Shown: positions 26,211 to 36,387, counted from the first letter of the stretch. The stretch: DNA of 64,000 bases from Lachnospiraceae bacterium (GCA_017442585.1 JAFRZM010000035.1:29014-93013); one strand, 5' to 3'. The notes: generated from the sequence alone by a model not told the origin. Program-made: numbers and translations.

Positions 26211-26241
26211 TAAAATATCACTTCCGTATGAAAAGCATTTG

Positions 26242-27027
26242 TTAATTCTTCATGCTTTGCTTTTTAATACCGGCGAGTTCTTCAAATACATAATCATTTA
26301 ATACCTTAATGTATGTGCCCTTCATACCCGACGATCTAGATTCTATAACACCCGCACTTTCGAATTTTCTAAGCGCATTAACTATAACCGATCTTGTAAT
26401 GCCTACCCTGTCAGCTATCTTACTTGCAACAAGTATTCCTTCCATGCCTTCAAGCTCGTCGAAAATATGAATGATAGCTTCAAGTTCTGAGAAAGATAAT
26501 GTTGATACAGCCGATTTAACAACCTGAATCTTTCTTGTTTCCTCAGCGTTTTCTTCATTAACCGATCTCATCATTTCAAGTCCGACAACAGTCGTACCAT
26601 ATTCACTTAATATTATATCATCTATATCGTACGATTCACTCTTTTTATAAAGGAATAATGTACCTAATCTTTCTCCCGCAATATCAATCGGAGTTATTAT
26701 TGCCTTATAATCGGAAATTCCACTTGAAACAAATCCTAATGTCTCAAGATTGACATTTTCCTTTGTGGAGAGTATTCCCAAAAGGCGCTCATTTAAAACA
26801 GGATCGATAAAACCGCCCACCTGATCGTCAATAAGCTCCTTAATCTCATCTAACGCATTGCTTAAAGAAGTTCCTAAAACTTTACCTTTTTTACTGATAA
26901 CAAGAACATTTGAATTTAATATATCTGTAAGAACACGACATATATCATTAAATACTACTTTAGAGGAATTATTGTTATGTAACAACTTATTAATCTTACG
27001 TGTTTTATCAAGTAATTGTACGCTCAT
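26242..27027 (-). CDS. codY: CodY global nutrient-responsive transcription repressor
   Basis: CodY senses branched-chain amino acids and GTP and represses nutrient-stress genes, often including motility genes, in low-GC Gram-positives. The 261-residue protein has an N-terminal GAF ligand domain (about 1-155) and a C-terminal winged helix. The winged helix carries the nearly invariant ASKIADRVGITRSVIVNALR and SAGVIESRSSGMKGTYIKVL. It is preceded by a GGAGG-containing site, has its own promoter and terminator, and lies downstream of topA. This arrangement is common in Clostridia. Confidence 0.96.
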   Translation of the reverse strand: MSVQLLDKTRKINKLLHNNNSSKVVFNDICRVLTDILNSNVLVISKKGKVLGTSLSNALDEIKELIDDQVGGFIDPVLNERLLGILSTKENVNLETLGFVSSGISDYKAIITPIDIAGERLGTLFLYKKSESYDIDDIILSEYGTTVVGLEMMRSVNEENAEETRKIQVVKSAVSTLSFSELEAIIHIFDELEGMEGILVASKIADRVGITRSVIVNALRKFESAGVIESRSSGMKGTYIKVLNDYVFEELAGIKKQSMKN

Positions 27028-27069
27028 CCTATTACCTCCGTTATACTATGCCTGCGATAGATGTCAAAA

Positions 27070-27098
27070 ATAATAGCATATAATTTTGAAAATTTCAA
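27070..27098 (-). promoter_or_regulatory. codY promoter
   Basis: The minus strand shows TTGAAA, 17 bases, TATTAT, a strong vegetative promoter about 43 bases before the codY ATG. A second pair, TTGACA-N16-TATAAC (27,040-27,067), also fits, but its start point would fall on the ribosome binding site. Confidence 0.6.
27082..27094. promoter_or_regulatory. Possible CodY self-binding site
   Basis: AATTTTGAAAATT lies exactly in the spacer of the codY promoter. The CodY operator is AATTTTCWGAAAATT, and this word equals it without the central CW. It is nearly palindromic and suitably placed for autorepression. The two-base deletion may prevent binding, so this is tentative. Confidence 0.3.
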
Positions 27099-27122
27099 GA
27101 ACTTTCACAATTTATGGACTAT

Positions 27123-29186
27123 TTAGTCAGAATTTACACTTTTTTCACAGATATAACCGCAATCTTCGTTTGCGCACACAAGTTTATTGCCCTTTATGTA
27201 AAGAATTTCCTTACATTTCGGACATTTCTCGTTAGACGGCTTAGCCCATGTCATGTAATCACAATTCGGAAGATCCTCGCAGCCGTAGAAAAGTCGGCCT
27301 TTCTGACTTCTTCTTACTACTACTTCCTTACCGCACTTAGGACACTTAACGCCGATCTTTTCAAAATACTGCTTCGTAAACTTGCATTCCGGGAATCCCG
27401 GGCATGCAAGGAATTTACCATGAGGTCCGTATTTAATTACAAGTTGCTTGCCGCAAGACGGACAGAATTCATCTGACAATTCGTCAGATATTTCAACCTT
27501 TTCAAGCTTTTCTTCAGCTATATTTACCGTCTTTTCGAAGTCCGGATAGAAATCACGCATGATATTCTTCCAATCCATCTGTCCTTCAGCAACCTTATCA
27601 AGCTTGTCTTCCATATTTGCAGTAAATGTCTTATCTACAACAGATGGGAATGCATCTGACATAAGATTATTTACAACAAGGCCAAGCTCGGTAACAAAGA
27701 GATTTTTATTTTCTTTGGTAATATAACGTCTTGCCTGAATTGTTGAAATCGTAGGCGCATATGTACTTGGTCTTCCTATACCGTTATCTTCAAGCGCTTT
27801 AACAAGCGATGCTTCTGTATAATGTGGCAAACTCTGCGTAAAATGCTTATCAAGATGAACTTCTTTTAATTTGAGTTTATCATTTTCTTTTAACTGTGAT
27901 ACGGCATCACACTTTTCATATGTCTCATCAATATCGCTGTATACCGCTTCAAAACCTTTAAACTTAAACTTAGAAGTCGATGCCGAAAGTACTATATCCT
28001 TACATGCAAGCTTAGCTGCAATAGTTTCGTATACTGCTTCTGCCATCTGGCTTGCAAGAAAACGGTCATAAATCAACTGATAAAGTCTGAATTGATCTCT
28101 TGCAAGAGAATCTTTAACCTTAGCCGGTGTAAGATTTATATCTGTCGGTCTTATAGCTTCGTGCGCATCCTGGATTTTATTACCCTTCTTCTCAACACTT
28201 TTGCCATCCGAAATATATTCTTTTCCGTAAGTTTCTTCTATATATACTCTTGCCGCCTCTACAGCTTCATTTGATATTCTTACGGAATCGGTACGAAGAT
28301 AAGTAATAAGACCTATAGTACCCTGTCCCTTTATATCAATTCCTTCATAAAGCTGCTGTGCCACACGCATTGTCTTTTGCGTCGTATAATTGAGGCGTTT
28401 AACAGCTTCCTGCTGTAATGTACTCGTCGTAAAAGGAAGCGGTGATTTCTTATGCTTTTCACCAACTTTTACTTCTTTTACGACTATATCATTGCTTTTT
28501 AAAGTGTTTTCAATCGAAAGAGCTTCTTCTTTTGTCTTTATTTCATTATTCTTGTTATTGGAAAGTTTTGCACAAAAAGTAGTTTTATTAACGGTAAGAT
28601 CACAAGAAACCGTCCAGTATTCTTCAGGAATAAATGATTCGATTTCTTTCTCGCGATCACATATCATCTTTAATGCTACAGACTGCACTCTTCCGGCGCT
28701 CAAGCCTCTTTTAACCTTTGCCCATAAAACCGGGCTTATCTTATAGCCGACAACACGATCAAGCGCACGACGTGCCTGCTGTGCATCAACAAGATTCATG
28801 TCAATTTTTCTAGGATTTTTAATTGCTTCTTTAACAGCAGTCTTAGTAATCTCATTAAAGCTTATTCTGTATACATCCTTTTCAAAAAGCTTAAGAGCAT
28901 ATATAAGATGCCACGAAATAGCTTCTCCTTCACGATCGGGGTCCGTTGCGAGATATATTTTGTCGGCTTTCTTTGCTTCTTTACGAAGTTTCGCCAAAAG
29001 ATCGCCTTTTCCCCTTATTGTTATATACTTTGGTTCGTAATCATTTTCTATGTCTATTCCTATGGAGCTTTTGGGAAGATCTCTTACATGGCCGTTTGAA
29101 GCAACGACTTCATATGAATTTCCTAAAAATTTTTTGATGGTTTTAACCTTTGTAGGCGACTCTACAATAACAAGATTCTTTGCCAC
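27123..29186 (-). CDS. topA: DNA topoisomerase I
   Basis: TopA relaxes negative supercoils by a transient 5'-phosphotyrosine break. The 687-residue type IA enzyme has the N-terminal TOPRIM domain (VIVESPTKVKTIKKFLG; DPDREGEAISWHL) and the active tyrosine in GLITYLRTDSVRIS (around residue 290). Three C-terminal zinc ribbons follow: CPSCGKQL with CPGFPECKF, CPKCGKEV with CEDLPNCDY, and CPKCKEIL with CANEDCGY. It starts 2 bases beyond the dprA stop, so it is co-transcribed with comM and dprA. Confidence 0.97.
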   Translation of the reverse strand: MAKNLVIVESPTKVKTIKKFLGNSYEVVASNGHVRDLPKSSIGIDIENDYEPKYITIRGKGDLLAKLRKEAKKADKIYLATDPDREGEAISWHLIYALKLFEKDVYRISFNEITKTAVKEAIKNPRKIDMNLVDAQQARRALDRVVGYKISPVLWAKVKRGLSAGRVQSVALKMICDREKEIESFIPEEYWTVSCDLTVNKTTFCAKLSNNKNNEIKTKEEALSIENTLKSNDIVVKEVKVGEKHKKSPLPFTTSTLQQEAVKRLNYTTQKTMRVAQQLYEGIDIKGQGTIGLITYLRTDSVRISNEAVEAARVYIEETYGKEYISDGKSVEKKGNKIQDAHEAIRPTDINLTPAKVKDSLARDQFRLYQLIYDRFLASQMAEAVYETIAAKLACKDIVLSASTSKFKFKGFEAVYSDIDETYEKCDAVSQLKENDKLKLKEVHLDKHFTQSLPHYTEASLVKALEDNGIGRPSTYAPTISTIQARRYITKENKNLFVTELGLVVNNLMSDAFPSVVDKTFTANMEDKLDKVAEGQMDWKNIMRDFYPDFEKTVNIAEEKLEKVEISDELSDEFCPSCGKQLVIKYGPHGKFLACPGFPECKFTKQYFEKIGVKCPKCGKEVVVRRSQKGRLFYGCEDLPNCDYMTWAKPSNEKCPKCKEILYIKGNKLVCANEDCGYICEKSVNSD

Positions 29187-29187
29187 T

Positions 29188-30075
29188 TTATATTCTCCTG
29201 ATATACCGGTTCATAAAGTATTCTTCCGCAAATCCCTTAAAAACAAGCGCAGTTAATACATTAATCACCTTAGTTAATGATAGTCCTGTCTCAACAGACA
29301 GTTCATCTACCCCTTTCGGGGTAAGACTTAAAAAACTATACACCAAAGATTCTTCATTTTCAAGATTTAATTTTTGTTTATATTCTCCGATTTTTGATAT
29401 ATCATCTTTGAGTTTTAAGTCTAACAGCAGTCTTTCTATAGAAGAAATACAAAATGCTCCGTCAGATATTAAATTATTTGTACCGTATGACAAATTATCC
29501 GTTATACGTCCAGGAAGTGCATAAATATCTTTTCCTTGCTCAAGTGCATAATTTGCAGTAAGAAGCGAACCCGATTTTTCTCTTGCTTCTATTATAATAA
29601 CGGATGTAGAAAGCCCGCTTATTATTCTATTTCTTGATGGAAACATTTGCTTTAACGGTTCTTGTCCAGGCGGCTGTTCTGATATAATACCGCCACCCAT
29701 ACGTATAATTTCATAATATAACTCTTTATTCTCTTTCGGATATATTACGTCAACGCCTCCTGCCAATACAGCATATGTCCTACCATTCCCATGAAGCGCC
29801 CCGCTATGTGCTATTCCATCGACGCCCCTCGCCATTCCGCTAATTATCGAAGCCCCAAATTGACTTATATTTTTAGCAATATCAAATGTTGCACTTTTAC
29901 CGTATGCACTACACATTCTTGCGCCCACTATTGCAATAATCCGTTCCTTTTCATTAGGAAGATTACCTATATAATAAAGTTTTTCCGGCGGATCCTTAAT
30001 AAGCCGAAGCCGTTTAGGATAACTTTCTTGTTTAATTGTAACTTCCTTTATCTCATATTCAGTTTTCAGACCCAT
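29188..30075 (-). CDS. dprA: DprA/Smf DNA-processing protein
   Basis: DprA loads RecA on incoming single-stranded DNA during transformation. The 295-residue protein has the extended Rossmann domain with IVGARMCSAYGKSA, SGMARGVDGIAHSGAL and TYAVLAGGVDVIYPKENKELY, and FPSRNRIISGLS. A C-terminal winged-helix-like segment lies at about 240-290. The start overlaps the comM stop by one base. No other competence genes are in the window, so a general recombination role cannot be excluded. Confidence 0.94.
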   Translation of the reverse strand: MGLKTEYEIKEVTIKQESYPKRLRLIKDPPEKLYYIGNLPNEKERIIAIVGARMCSAYGKSATFDIAKNISQFGASIISGMARGVDGIAHSGALHGNGRTYAVLAGGVDVIYPKENKELYYEIIRMGGGIISEQPPGQEPLKQMFPSRNRIISGLSTSVIIIEAREKSGSLLTANYALEQGKDIYALPGRITDNLSYGTNNLISDGAFCISSIERLLLDLKLKDDISKIGEYKQKLNLENEESLVYSFLSLTPKGVDELSVETGLSLTKVINVLTALVFKGFAEEYFMNRYIRRI

Positions 30076-31634
30076 TATTTTTTATCACTCCAATATCTGT
30101 CCATAATTCCTCTGTAAAGCAGTGCTTCATTTAAATCTTCCTTCTCTATTTTCTCATGGCCTTCCATATCGGCTATAGTCCTGGACACTTTAAGAATTCT
30201 GTGATATGCCCTTGCACCGAGTTTCATCTTTTCATATATTTTCTCCATATATGAATATAATTCTCCTTCAAGCTTGCAATAAATCTGCATATCCTCCGCA
30301 GAAAGCTGAGAATTGTAATTATACGGTCTATCAATATATCTTTTCTTCTGTATATTAATTGTTTTTGTTACTCGTTTACGTATATCTGCCGATGTCTCAC
30401 ATTTTTCAGCCGATTCCATATCTTTGAAAGCAATCTCCGGCACTTCTACGCAAAGATCGATACGATTAAGCAATGGACCGCTTATATGATTCAGATAATT
30501 ATCTATCTTTGTTTTAGAGCACATACATCTGTTTAAATCCGGATAATAACCACAAGGGCACGGATTCATTGCAGCAACAAGTGAAAAGTCTGCAGGAAAG
30601 TCGTAGGTACCGTTTGCTCTTGTTATACGGATCCGCCTTTCTTCAAGTGGCTGACGTAATACTTCCAAAGTTTGTTTCTTAAATTCCGGGAGCTCATCCA
30701 AGAATAATACACCATGATTTGACAGGCTTATTTCACCGGGTCTTATCGGGTTTCCGCCACCGACAAGTCCGGCCATTGTGATTGAATGATGCGGTGACCT
30801 ATATGGTCTTTTAACCGCAATCTCACTCCCGTTAAAAAGTCCCGCTATGCTATATATACTGGCAACATCAAGTGCTTCACCCTCAGACAAGTCAGGCAAA
30901 ATGGTTCCTATTGCTTTTGCGACTAATGATTTACCTGTCCCGGGCGGGCCTATCATTAAAAGATTATGCATTCCCGAAGCCGCAACTTCACATGCCCGTT
31001 TTAGAAACTTCTGACCTTTTATATATGAAAAATCAGCTTCATTATCCGGCTTAATTATTTCATTATATCTGCATTTATTATCTGACAGTAAAAAGTATCC
31101 ATCTTTCAAAGCTGTACATAATGAATCACACATCAACATAGATATGGCATCTTTCAGATGCTTTGCAGGAAAAACATATATTCCTTCAAGTCTCCTACTT
31201 TCTTCATAATTCTCCGATGAAACGACAAAGTATCGCATTCCTTTCTTTTTAGCTTCTATCAACATAGGCAATACACCGTTAACTGCCTTGATATCACCGG
31301 TTAAACTTAGTTCACCGACAAAGAACAGTTCATTAATAAATGCACATTTAATTATTTCAAAAGCTTGCAATAAAGCAATCGCACACGCAAGGTCATATCC
31401 TGTCCCCCTCTTTTGAATATAACCGGGCGAAATATTCATAGTGATCTTTTTTGCAGGCAATTGAAACCCAAGTTGTCTTACGGCACTAAGTATCCTATCT
31501 TTTGCCTCTTTAACTTCAGATGATAAATACCCCACCATATTAAATACTGGCAGGCCATCAGCCACCTCACACTCTACATTACACATGATGCATTCAAGTC
31601 CGTGAAGCATAGCGGTATTTGATTTTCCAAGCAA
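30075..31634 (-). CDS. ComM/YifB family AAA+ helicase-like protein
   Basis: ComM is a hexameric AAA+ protein that promotes branch migration during natural transformation. The 519-residue protein has an N-terminal Lon-like domain (about 1-170) and a magnesium-chelatase-type ATPase with Walker A MIGPPGTGKSLVAKAI. Also present are GVLFLDELPEFKKQ (Walker B) and the MNPCPCGYYPD motif with paired cysteines. A C-terminal domain includes GARAYHRILKVSRTIADMEG. It starts with TTG after GGAG. It heads the comM-dprA-topA operon. Confidence 0.93.
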   Translation of the reverse strand: MLGKSNTAMLHGLECIMCNVECEVADGLPVFNMVGYLSSEVKEAKDRILSAVRQLGFQLPAKKITMNISPGYIQKRGTGYDLACAIALLQAFEIIKCAFINELFFVGELSLTGDIKAVNGVLPMLIEAKKKGMRYFVVSSENYEESRRLEGIYVFPAKHLKDAISMLMCDSLCTALKDGYFLLSDNKCRYNEIIKPDNEADFSYIKGQKFLKRACEVAASGMHNLLMIGPPGTGKSLVAKAIGTILPDLSEGEALDVASIYSIAGLFNGSEIAVKRPYRSPHHSITMAGLVGGGNPIRPGEISLSNHGVLFLDELPEFKKQTLEVLRQPLEERRIRITRANGTYDFPADFSLVAAMNPCPCGYYPDLNRCMCSKTKIDNYLNHISGPLLNRIDLCVEVPEIAFKDMESAEKCETSADIRKRVTKTINIQKKRYIDRPYNYNSQLSAEDMQIYCKLEGELYSYMEKIYEKMKLGARAYHRILKVSRTIADMEGHEKIEKEDLNEALLYRGIMDRYWSDKK

Positions 31635-31673
31635 AATAACTCCTTTTTAAAGCAAACGTGAAAAAAGATAACG

Positions 31674-31733
31674 AATGTTATCCCCAAAAAGAATACCAAT
31701 ATGATATCATAATATCATCCAAATGATAACATT
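31674..31733. repeat. Inverted repeats in the comM/pseudouridine synthase divergent gap
   Basis: The 9-base word AATGTTATC (31,674-31,682) and its exact complement GATAACATT (31,725-31,733) flank a perfect 10-base palindrome, ATGATATCAT (31,701-31,710), and a further ATATCAT. The gap is only 145 bases and must hold two divergent promoters, so the repeats may be an operator. Clear -35/-10 pairs were not seen. Confidence 0.35.
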
Positions 31734-31779
31734 TTTAATTATTAAATTTTTATAAAATACTGAACATTAAAGGAAAGCC

Positions 31780-32670
31780 ATGGACAGACACTTGCTTATA
31801 ACATATAAAGAAAAGCTACCAAAAACAATCATTTGCCTTGCTAAAGAAATCGGTATTTCCGTACCGCTTTTGACCGCATTAAAAAAAGACACCAACTGCG
31901 TGCTGTTAAACAGCGAAGAAGTGTTTTTAAATCGCGAGCTTCATCAAGGTGATAAGCTTGAGTTAATCATTAAGGAAACCGAAGAAAATCCTACTATAGC
32001 ACCGCAGGACATTCCCCTCGACATAATATATGAAGACGATGACATAATAGTTATTAATAAGCCTGCTTATATGCCTGTACATCCTTCATTAAATCATCCT
32101 TTAAATACTCTTGCAAACGCCCTCGTTTACTATTACAGAAACGAATCATCGCCATTTGTTTTCAGATGTCTTACGCGTTTGGACAAAAACACTACCGGCC
32201 TGACGCTTATTGCCAAGAATCCATTATCATCTGCAATTTTAAACAAAGACATGAAAGCCATGCATATCCATCGTATATACTACGGTCTTTTTGACGGTGA
32301 AATAATTAATGGCGGTACTGTAGATGCTCCTATAGGAAGAGTAAACGATTCTATTATAAAGCGATGCATTGACACCCAAAGCGGTAAGGCTGCAATAACT
32401 CATTACGACGTTATTAAATCTAATTATAATTATTCATTATGCCGCCTTACACTTGAAACAGGGCGTACTCACCAGATAAGAGTTCATATGTCTCATATAG
32501 GTCATCCCCTAATAAATGATTTTTTATATGGCGACGAATCCACCGGCTTTAACTCAAGGCAGCTGCTTCACGCCGGCGAAATGTCAATAGTGCATCCTAT
32601 CACAAAGAAAAATATGACTTTTAACGCTCCTCTTCCCGACGACTTTAACGAGTACATGTCAAATCACTAA
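31780..32670 (+). CDS. RluA-family pseudouridine synthase
   Basis: The enzyme isomerises uridine to pseudouridine in rRNA or tRNA. The 296-residue protein has an N-terminal S4-like segment (about 15-70) and the catalytic domain with VINKPAYMPVHPS. The active-site motif is FRCLTRLDKNTTGLTLIAKN, where the Asp of RLDK is the nucleophile. LETGRTHQIRVHMSHIGHPLINDFLYG completes the family pattern. It is divergent from comM and followed after 73 bases by a DUF1292 gene. The target base cannot be read from the sequence; RluD-like rRNA modification is likely. Confidence 0.92.
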   Translation: MDRHLLITYKEKLPKTIICLAKEIGISVPLLTALKKDTNCVLLNSEEVFLNRELHQGDKLELIIKETEENPTIAPQDIPLDIIYEDDDIIVINKPAYMPVHPSLNHPLNTLANALVYYYRNESSPFVFRCLTRLDKNTTGLTLIAKNPLSSAILNKDMKAMHIHRIYYGLFDGEIINGGTVDAPIGRVNDSIIKRCIDTQSGKAAITHYDVIKSNYNYSLCRLTLETGRTHQIRVHMSHIGHPLINDFLYGDESTGFNSRQLLHAGEMSIVHPITKKNMTFNAPLPDDFNEYMSNH

Positions 32671-32743
32671 AAATAATATATATACTTCTATTTTTGCTCC
32701 TTTTATCGTATAATAAGGTATGTTCATTCAAAGGAGGACTAAC

Positions 32744-33067
32744 ATGGGCAAGGATAAAGATAACGAAACTATCGATAATGATGTATGTGTTACATTAAAC
32801 TTAGATAACGGTGAAACAATCGAATGTGAAATTCTTACAATTTTCGAATTAAACAATCAGGACTACATAGTTTTAGAGCCTGCCGAAACATACAATGATC
32901 CTGATTGTATGGATGCAGAATTATTCGTATATAGATATTTCGAAACCGAAGAAGGCGATTACAGACTCGAAAATATTGAAGATGACGAAGAATACGAAGC
33001 CGTATCCGACCGCATAGACGAATTATTGGACGAGCAATACTACGACGATCTCAATTCCGAAGACTAA
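32744..33067 (+). CDS. DUF1292 family protein
   Basis: A small, very acidic protein of 107 residues in the DUF1292 family, whose function is unknown. I place the start at ATG 32,744, with AAGGAGG six to seven bases upstream. An upstream in-frame ATG would include the site. The sequence contains VTLNLDNGETIECEILTIFE and NQDYIVLEPAE, then FVYRYFETEEGDYRLENIED, the usual beta-rich core. A TATAAT at 32,709-32,714 could be the -10 of its own promoter, with no good -35. Its stop overlaps that of the convergent helicase gene. Confidence 0.85.
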   Translation: MGKDKDNETIDNDVCVTLNLDNGETIECEILTIFELNNQDYIVLEPAETYNDPDCMDAELFVYRYFETEEGDYRLENIEDDEEYEAVSDRIDELLDEQYYDDLNSED

Positions 33068-34896
33068 TATTTTAGTATTTCTTTTATAAACCCTGATGCT
33101 TTCAAATTCTTTCCGGATTTATTCGTAGAGAACGAGAGTATCAGGTTGTTTTTTGCCCTTGTTAAACCAACATATAACAATCTTCTTTCCTCCTCCGTTT
33201 CTTCTTCGCCTTTTGCCTTTTTATTTGGTATTATCCCCTCATTTATATCCGGGATATAGACTGTATCAAATTCCAGTCCCTTACTTTCATGTAATGTCAG
33301 CACATTAAATCTGCCACAATTTGCATCATCTTTACTACTTCTAACGATATTAAGCTCAATTATAGCATCATTATAAGTAAAATTTTCATTTATTAAATTT
33401 TTAAATCCAAAAATTATTTTTCGATAATTATCCAAGGATTCAGCATATGTTCTATATTGTCTTCTAATTTTCTCTTTATACTTCAAATTATTTAACACAA
33501 GATTAATTCCGACATATGGCGGTACCTTTTTAAGTGTAGTAATCAATGATAAATACTCTTCAACCCCGGCTATTTCATCACGATCATCACATTTTTCCAC
33601 AATATCCGCCCACAAATACAGTTCTTTCGTATTTTTAGGCATATAGTACGAGGTTACTTTTTCATCAAAAATATTCATTGATTTAATTACATCTTCTGCC
33701 GTAAATTCTCCCGAAACAACTTTAAATAAAGATATAATTTCTTCTATCATTTCAGTTTTAATGGCACTATAGCAATTATCTCCATTTGTTTCAAGCCGTT
33801 TTGTTTTTTCAAGGAAAGCATTCTTTAAATAATTTGTTCTGAACAATACAGCAATATCTTCTTTAGGCGTTCCTTCATTTATTCTCCTACTAATATCTTC
33901 AATCAGTTCTTCATATTGCTTTTCAGCATCAGCATATCTTTTTACCAAGACTCTCCCCTTGGAAAAACACACTGCATTATGCATAGTCTTCTCCATTCGT
34001 GTCTTATTTTTACATATAAGTTTATTTGAGATATCAGTAATTTCCTTGGTACTTCTATAATTAATATCCAAATATACCGTTTTACTCTTTGGATATTCTT
34101 TCAAAAACCTTTTCATGATTAATGGATTTGCCCCTCTGAATCCATATATTGATTGATCATCGTCGCCTACCGCAAATATATTCATGCTATTCTCGACCAA
34201 CATCATAATAAGGTCAAACTCATGATCATTTGTATCCTGAAATTCATCAACCAAAACATATGAGAACTCGTTTTGCCATCGCAATCTAAGATTTACCTTT
34301 TCAGACAATAATTCATATGCTTTAAAAATCAAATCATCAAAATCGAAAATTCTCTCTTTTTCCTTGTAAGCTGTATATTTATTATAGAAATTCAAAAAAG
34401 TCTCCATATCGCCAAAATATGCAGTTATATTTCCATTTTCATATTTTTTACCGTTAAACACCCTATTTTTATTTGATGTTGTAAAAGAAATAAGGTCACC
34501 GACATCAGTTGCCATGGTAATATCAATATCATCATTTTTAAATGTTGATGCCAATAATCGCTTTATAATCTTTAATTTTTCTCTTTCAGTTATAATATTA
34601 AGTTTTGTCTTAAGGTTTTCACTTAAAATCTTATAGCAAAGCGAATGAATTGTACAAAACATTACATCGCACCTTTCTTCGCCTTTTAATTTAAGATACT
34701 CCTGTCTCATATGCTCTGCAGCATTTTTAGTAAAAGTTAATACAAGGATTTTCTTTTCAGGAATCTGATAAGAATAATTAAGATTATAGACCCTGCGGCA
34801 AAGCGTCGAAGTTTTACCGGACCCCGGGCCTGCGATCACCAGCATCGGGCCATCCTTATGACGGATGGCCTCGCTTTGTGATTCGTTATATTTCAT
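33064..34896 (-). CDS. UvrD/PcrA-like superfamily 1 DNA helicase
   Basis: A 3'-5' DNA helicase of the UvrD/Rep/PcrA group, probably for repair or fork restart. The 610 residues are shorter than PcrA (about 720-750), with reduced C-terminal parts. Seen motifs are I AGPGSGKTSTLCRR, II VLVDEFQDTNDHEF, III VGDDDQSIYGFRGA, IV YLDINYRSTKEI, V LTLHESKGLEFDTVYIPD and VI RRLLYVGLTRAKNNL. No nuclease or iron-sulfur cluster domain is attached. It follows gltX by 5 bases and likely shares its promoter. Confidence 0.9.
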   Translation of the reverse strand: MKYNESQSEAIRHKDGPMLVIAGPGSGKTSTLCRRVYNLNYSYQIPEKKILVLTFTKNAAEHMRQEYLKLKGEERCDVMFCTIHSLCYKILSENLKTKLNIITEREKLKIIKRLLASTFKNDDIDITMATDVGDLISFTTSNKNRVFNGKKYENGNITAYFGDMETFLNFYNKYTAYKEKERIFDFDDLIFKAYELLSEKVNLRLRWQNEFSYVLVDEFQDTNDHEFDLIMMLVENSMNIFAVGDDDQSIYGFRGANPLIMKRFLKEYPKSKTVYLDINYRSTKEITDISNKLICKNKTRMEKTMHNAVCFSKGRVLVKRYADAEKQYEELIEDISRRINEGTPKEDIAVLFRTNYLKNAFLEKTKRLETNGDNCYSAIKTEMIEEIISLFKVVSGEFTAEDVIKSMNIFDEKVTSYYMPKNTKELYLWADIVEKCDDRDEIAGVEEYLSLITTLKKVPPYVGINLVLNNLKYKEKIRRQYRTYAESLDNYRKIIFGFKNLINENFTYNDAIIELNIVRSSKDDANCGRFNVLTLHESKGLEFDTVYIPDINEGIIPNKKAKGEEETEEERRLLYVGLTRAKNNLILSFSTNKSGKNLKASGFIKEILKY

Positions 34897-34900
34897 ATTA

Positions 34901-36355
34901 TTATCTATTTTTAAGTAACTCTATTCCCTTTCTTATTCTCTTTAAGGACTCGTCTTTACCTAAAATCTCCATAAGTTCCGTTGCTCCTCCCGGTGTCATC
35001 TGCTTACCGGAAACAGCTGTTCTTATAGGCCACATTACAAAACCATTCTTGTAACCGTTCTTTTCAACATACTCGAGCAATGTCTTGTAGAGATTATCGT
35101 TGGAATAATCATCTATTCCCTCTAATATAGGCAGAACTTCTTCCAATACCTTAAGCGAAGAGTCAAGATCCGTCTTCATCTTCTTATGTTCATACATATG
35201 AATGTCATATTCAGGAAGTTCTTCAAAGAAATCAATATGATCTTTTATATCGCAATATGTCTCTATTCTTGTCTTTATCATATTTGCAATCTTCTTAAGA
35301 TCCAAATCTTTCTTTATAACCTCTTTTATATATGGCAATGCTTCTTCGTAGAATTTATCAAAATCCATTGCCTTTATATACTCGCCGTTCATCCATCTAA
35401 GCTTCTGAATATCAAATACAGACGGAGATTTATTGATTCTATGATAATCAAACTCTTTAATAAGCTCGTCGAGGGAAAAGATTTCACGGTTGTCTTCCGG
35501 ACTCCATCCAAGAAGCGCTATATAGTTTACTATAGCTTCCGAAATAAATCCCTGTTCCAAAAGATCTTCAAACGAAGCATGTCCGGAACGCTTTGATAAC
35601 TTCTTATGATTTTCATCTGTGATCAAAGGAAGATGAATATACTTAGGTACTTCCCATCCCAATGCTTCATAAAGTCTTACATACTTAGGCGATGAAGAAA
35701 GATACTCATTACCACGGACTACATGAGTTATATTCATTGTATGATCATCGATAACATTGGCAAAGTTATATGTAGGATAGCCATCAGACTTAATAAGAAT
35801 CATATCGTCAAGTTCGCTGTTATCTACAGTTATATCCCCGTATAACTCATCATGGAATGTCGTTGTGCCGGTTGTAGGGTTATTCTGTCTTATAACATAT
35901 GGCTTGCCTGCAGCAAGATTGGCTTCAACTTCCTCTTTTGATAAGTGAAGGCAATGCTTATCATATACGGTAATCTCCTTACCATCAACCACACTGGTCT
36001 TTAAAGTATCAAGGCGCTCTTTATCGCAGAAGCAATAATATGCCTCTCCTTTTTCAACAAGTTCCTTTGCATACTTCATATAAATACCTGTCTTCATACG
36101 CTCTGACTGAACGTATGGACCGTATCCGCCATCTTTATCAGGTCCTTCGTCATGTTTAAGACCTGTCTTTTCCATTGTTCTGTAAATAATATCAACAGCG
36201 CCCTCTACAAAACGCTCCTGATCCGTATCTTCTATACGAAGCATAAAGTCTCCGCCCGCATGTTTAGCTATCAAAAACTCATAAAGAGCAGATCTTAAAT
36301 TACCTACATGCATTCTACCTGTCGGAGAAGGTGCATATCTTGTTCTTATCTTCAT
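34901..36355 (-). CDS. gltX: Glutamyl-tRNA synthetase
   Basis: GltX charges tRNA-Glu, and in organisms lacking glutaminyl-tRNA synthetase often tRNA-Gln too. The 484-residue class I enzyme has the HIGH-type motif [17 protein letters not shown] and the KMSKS-type motif HKKLSKRSG. The anticodon-binding C-terminal domain carries [20 protein letters not shown]. Its own promoter lies 33 bases upstream. Whether it is discriminating cannot be decided here. Confidence 0.96.
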   Translation of the reverse strand: MKIRTRYAPSPTGRMHVGNLRSALYEFLIAKHAGGDFMLRIEDTDQERFVEGAVDIIYRTMEKTGLKHDEGPDKDGGYGPYVQSERMKTGIYMKYAKELVEKGEAYYCFCDKERLDTLKTSVVDGKEITVYDKHCLHLSKEEVEANLAAGKPYVIRQNNPTTGTTTFHDELYGDITVDNSELDDMILIKSDGYPTYNFANVIDDHTMNITHVVRGNEYLSSSPKYVRLYEALGWEVPKYIHLPLITDENHKKLSKRSGHASFEDLLEQGFISEAIVNYIALLGWSPEDNREIFSLDELIKEFDYHRINKSPSVFDIQKLRWMNGEYIKAMDFDKFYEEALPYIKEVIKKDLDLKKIANMIKTRIETYCDIKDHIDFFEELPEYDIHMYEHKKMKTDLDSSLKVLEEVLPILEGIDDYSNDNLYKTLLEYVEKNGYKNGFVMWPIRTAVSGKQMTPGGATELMEILGKDESLKRIRKGIELLKNR

Positions 36356-36387
36356 ATCATATCTCCATTCATAAAAAACTAACTATC

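Larger units (their letters stand above)
25913..26241. other. Gene-free gap between flgB and codY
   Basis: About 330 bases carry no credible gene. From the flgB side they hold a TTGTCT-N16-TATAAT promoter, two matching NrdR-box-like repeats 76 bases apart, and the codY terminator. A 28-codon open frame beginning at 26,058 on the plus strand has no ribosome binding site and was not called. Confidence 0.7.

Noticed and set aside
27040-27067. TTGACA-N16-TATAAC as the main codY promoter
   Set aside because: Its start point would fall in the Shine-Dalgarno sequence; the TTGAAA-N17-TATTAT pair upstream is better placed.
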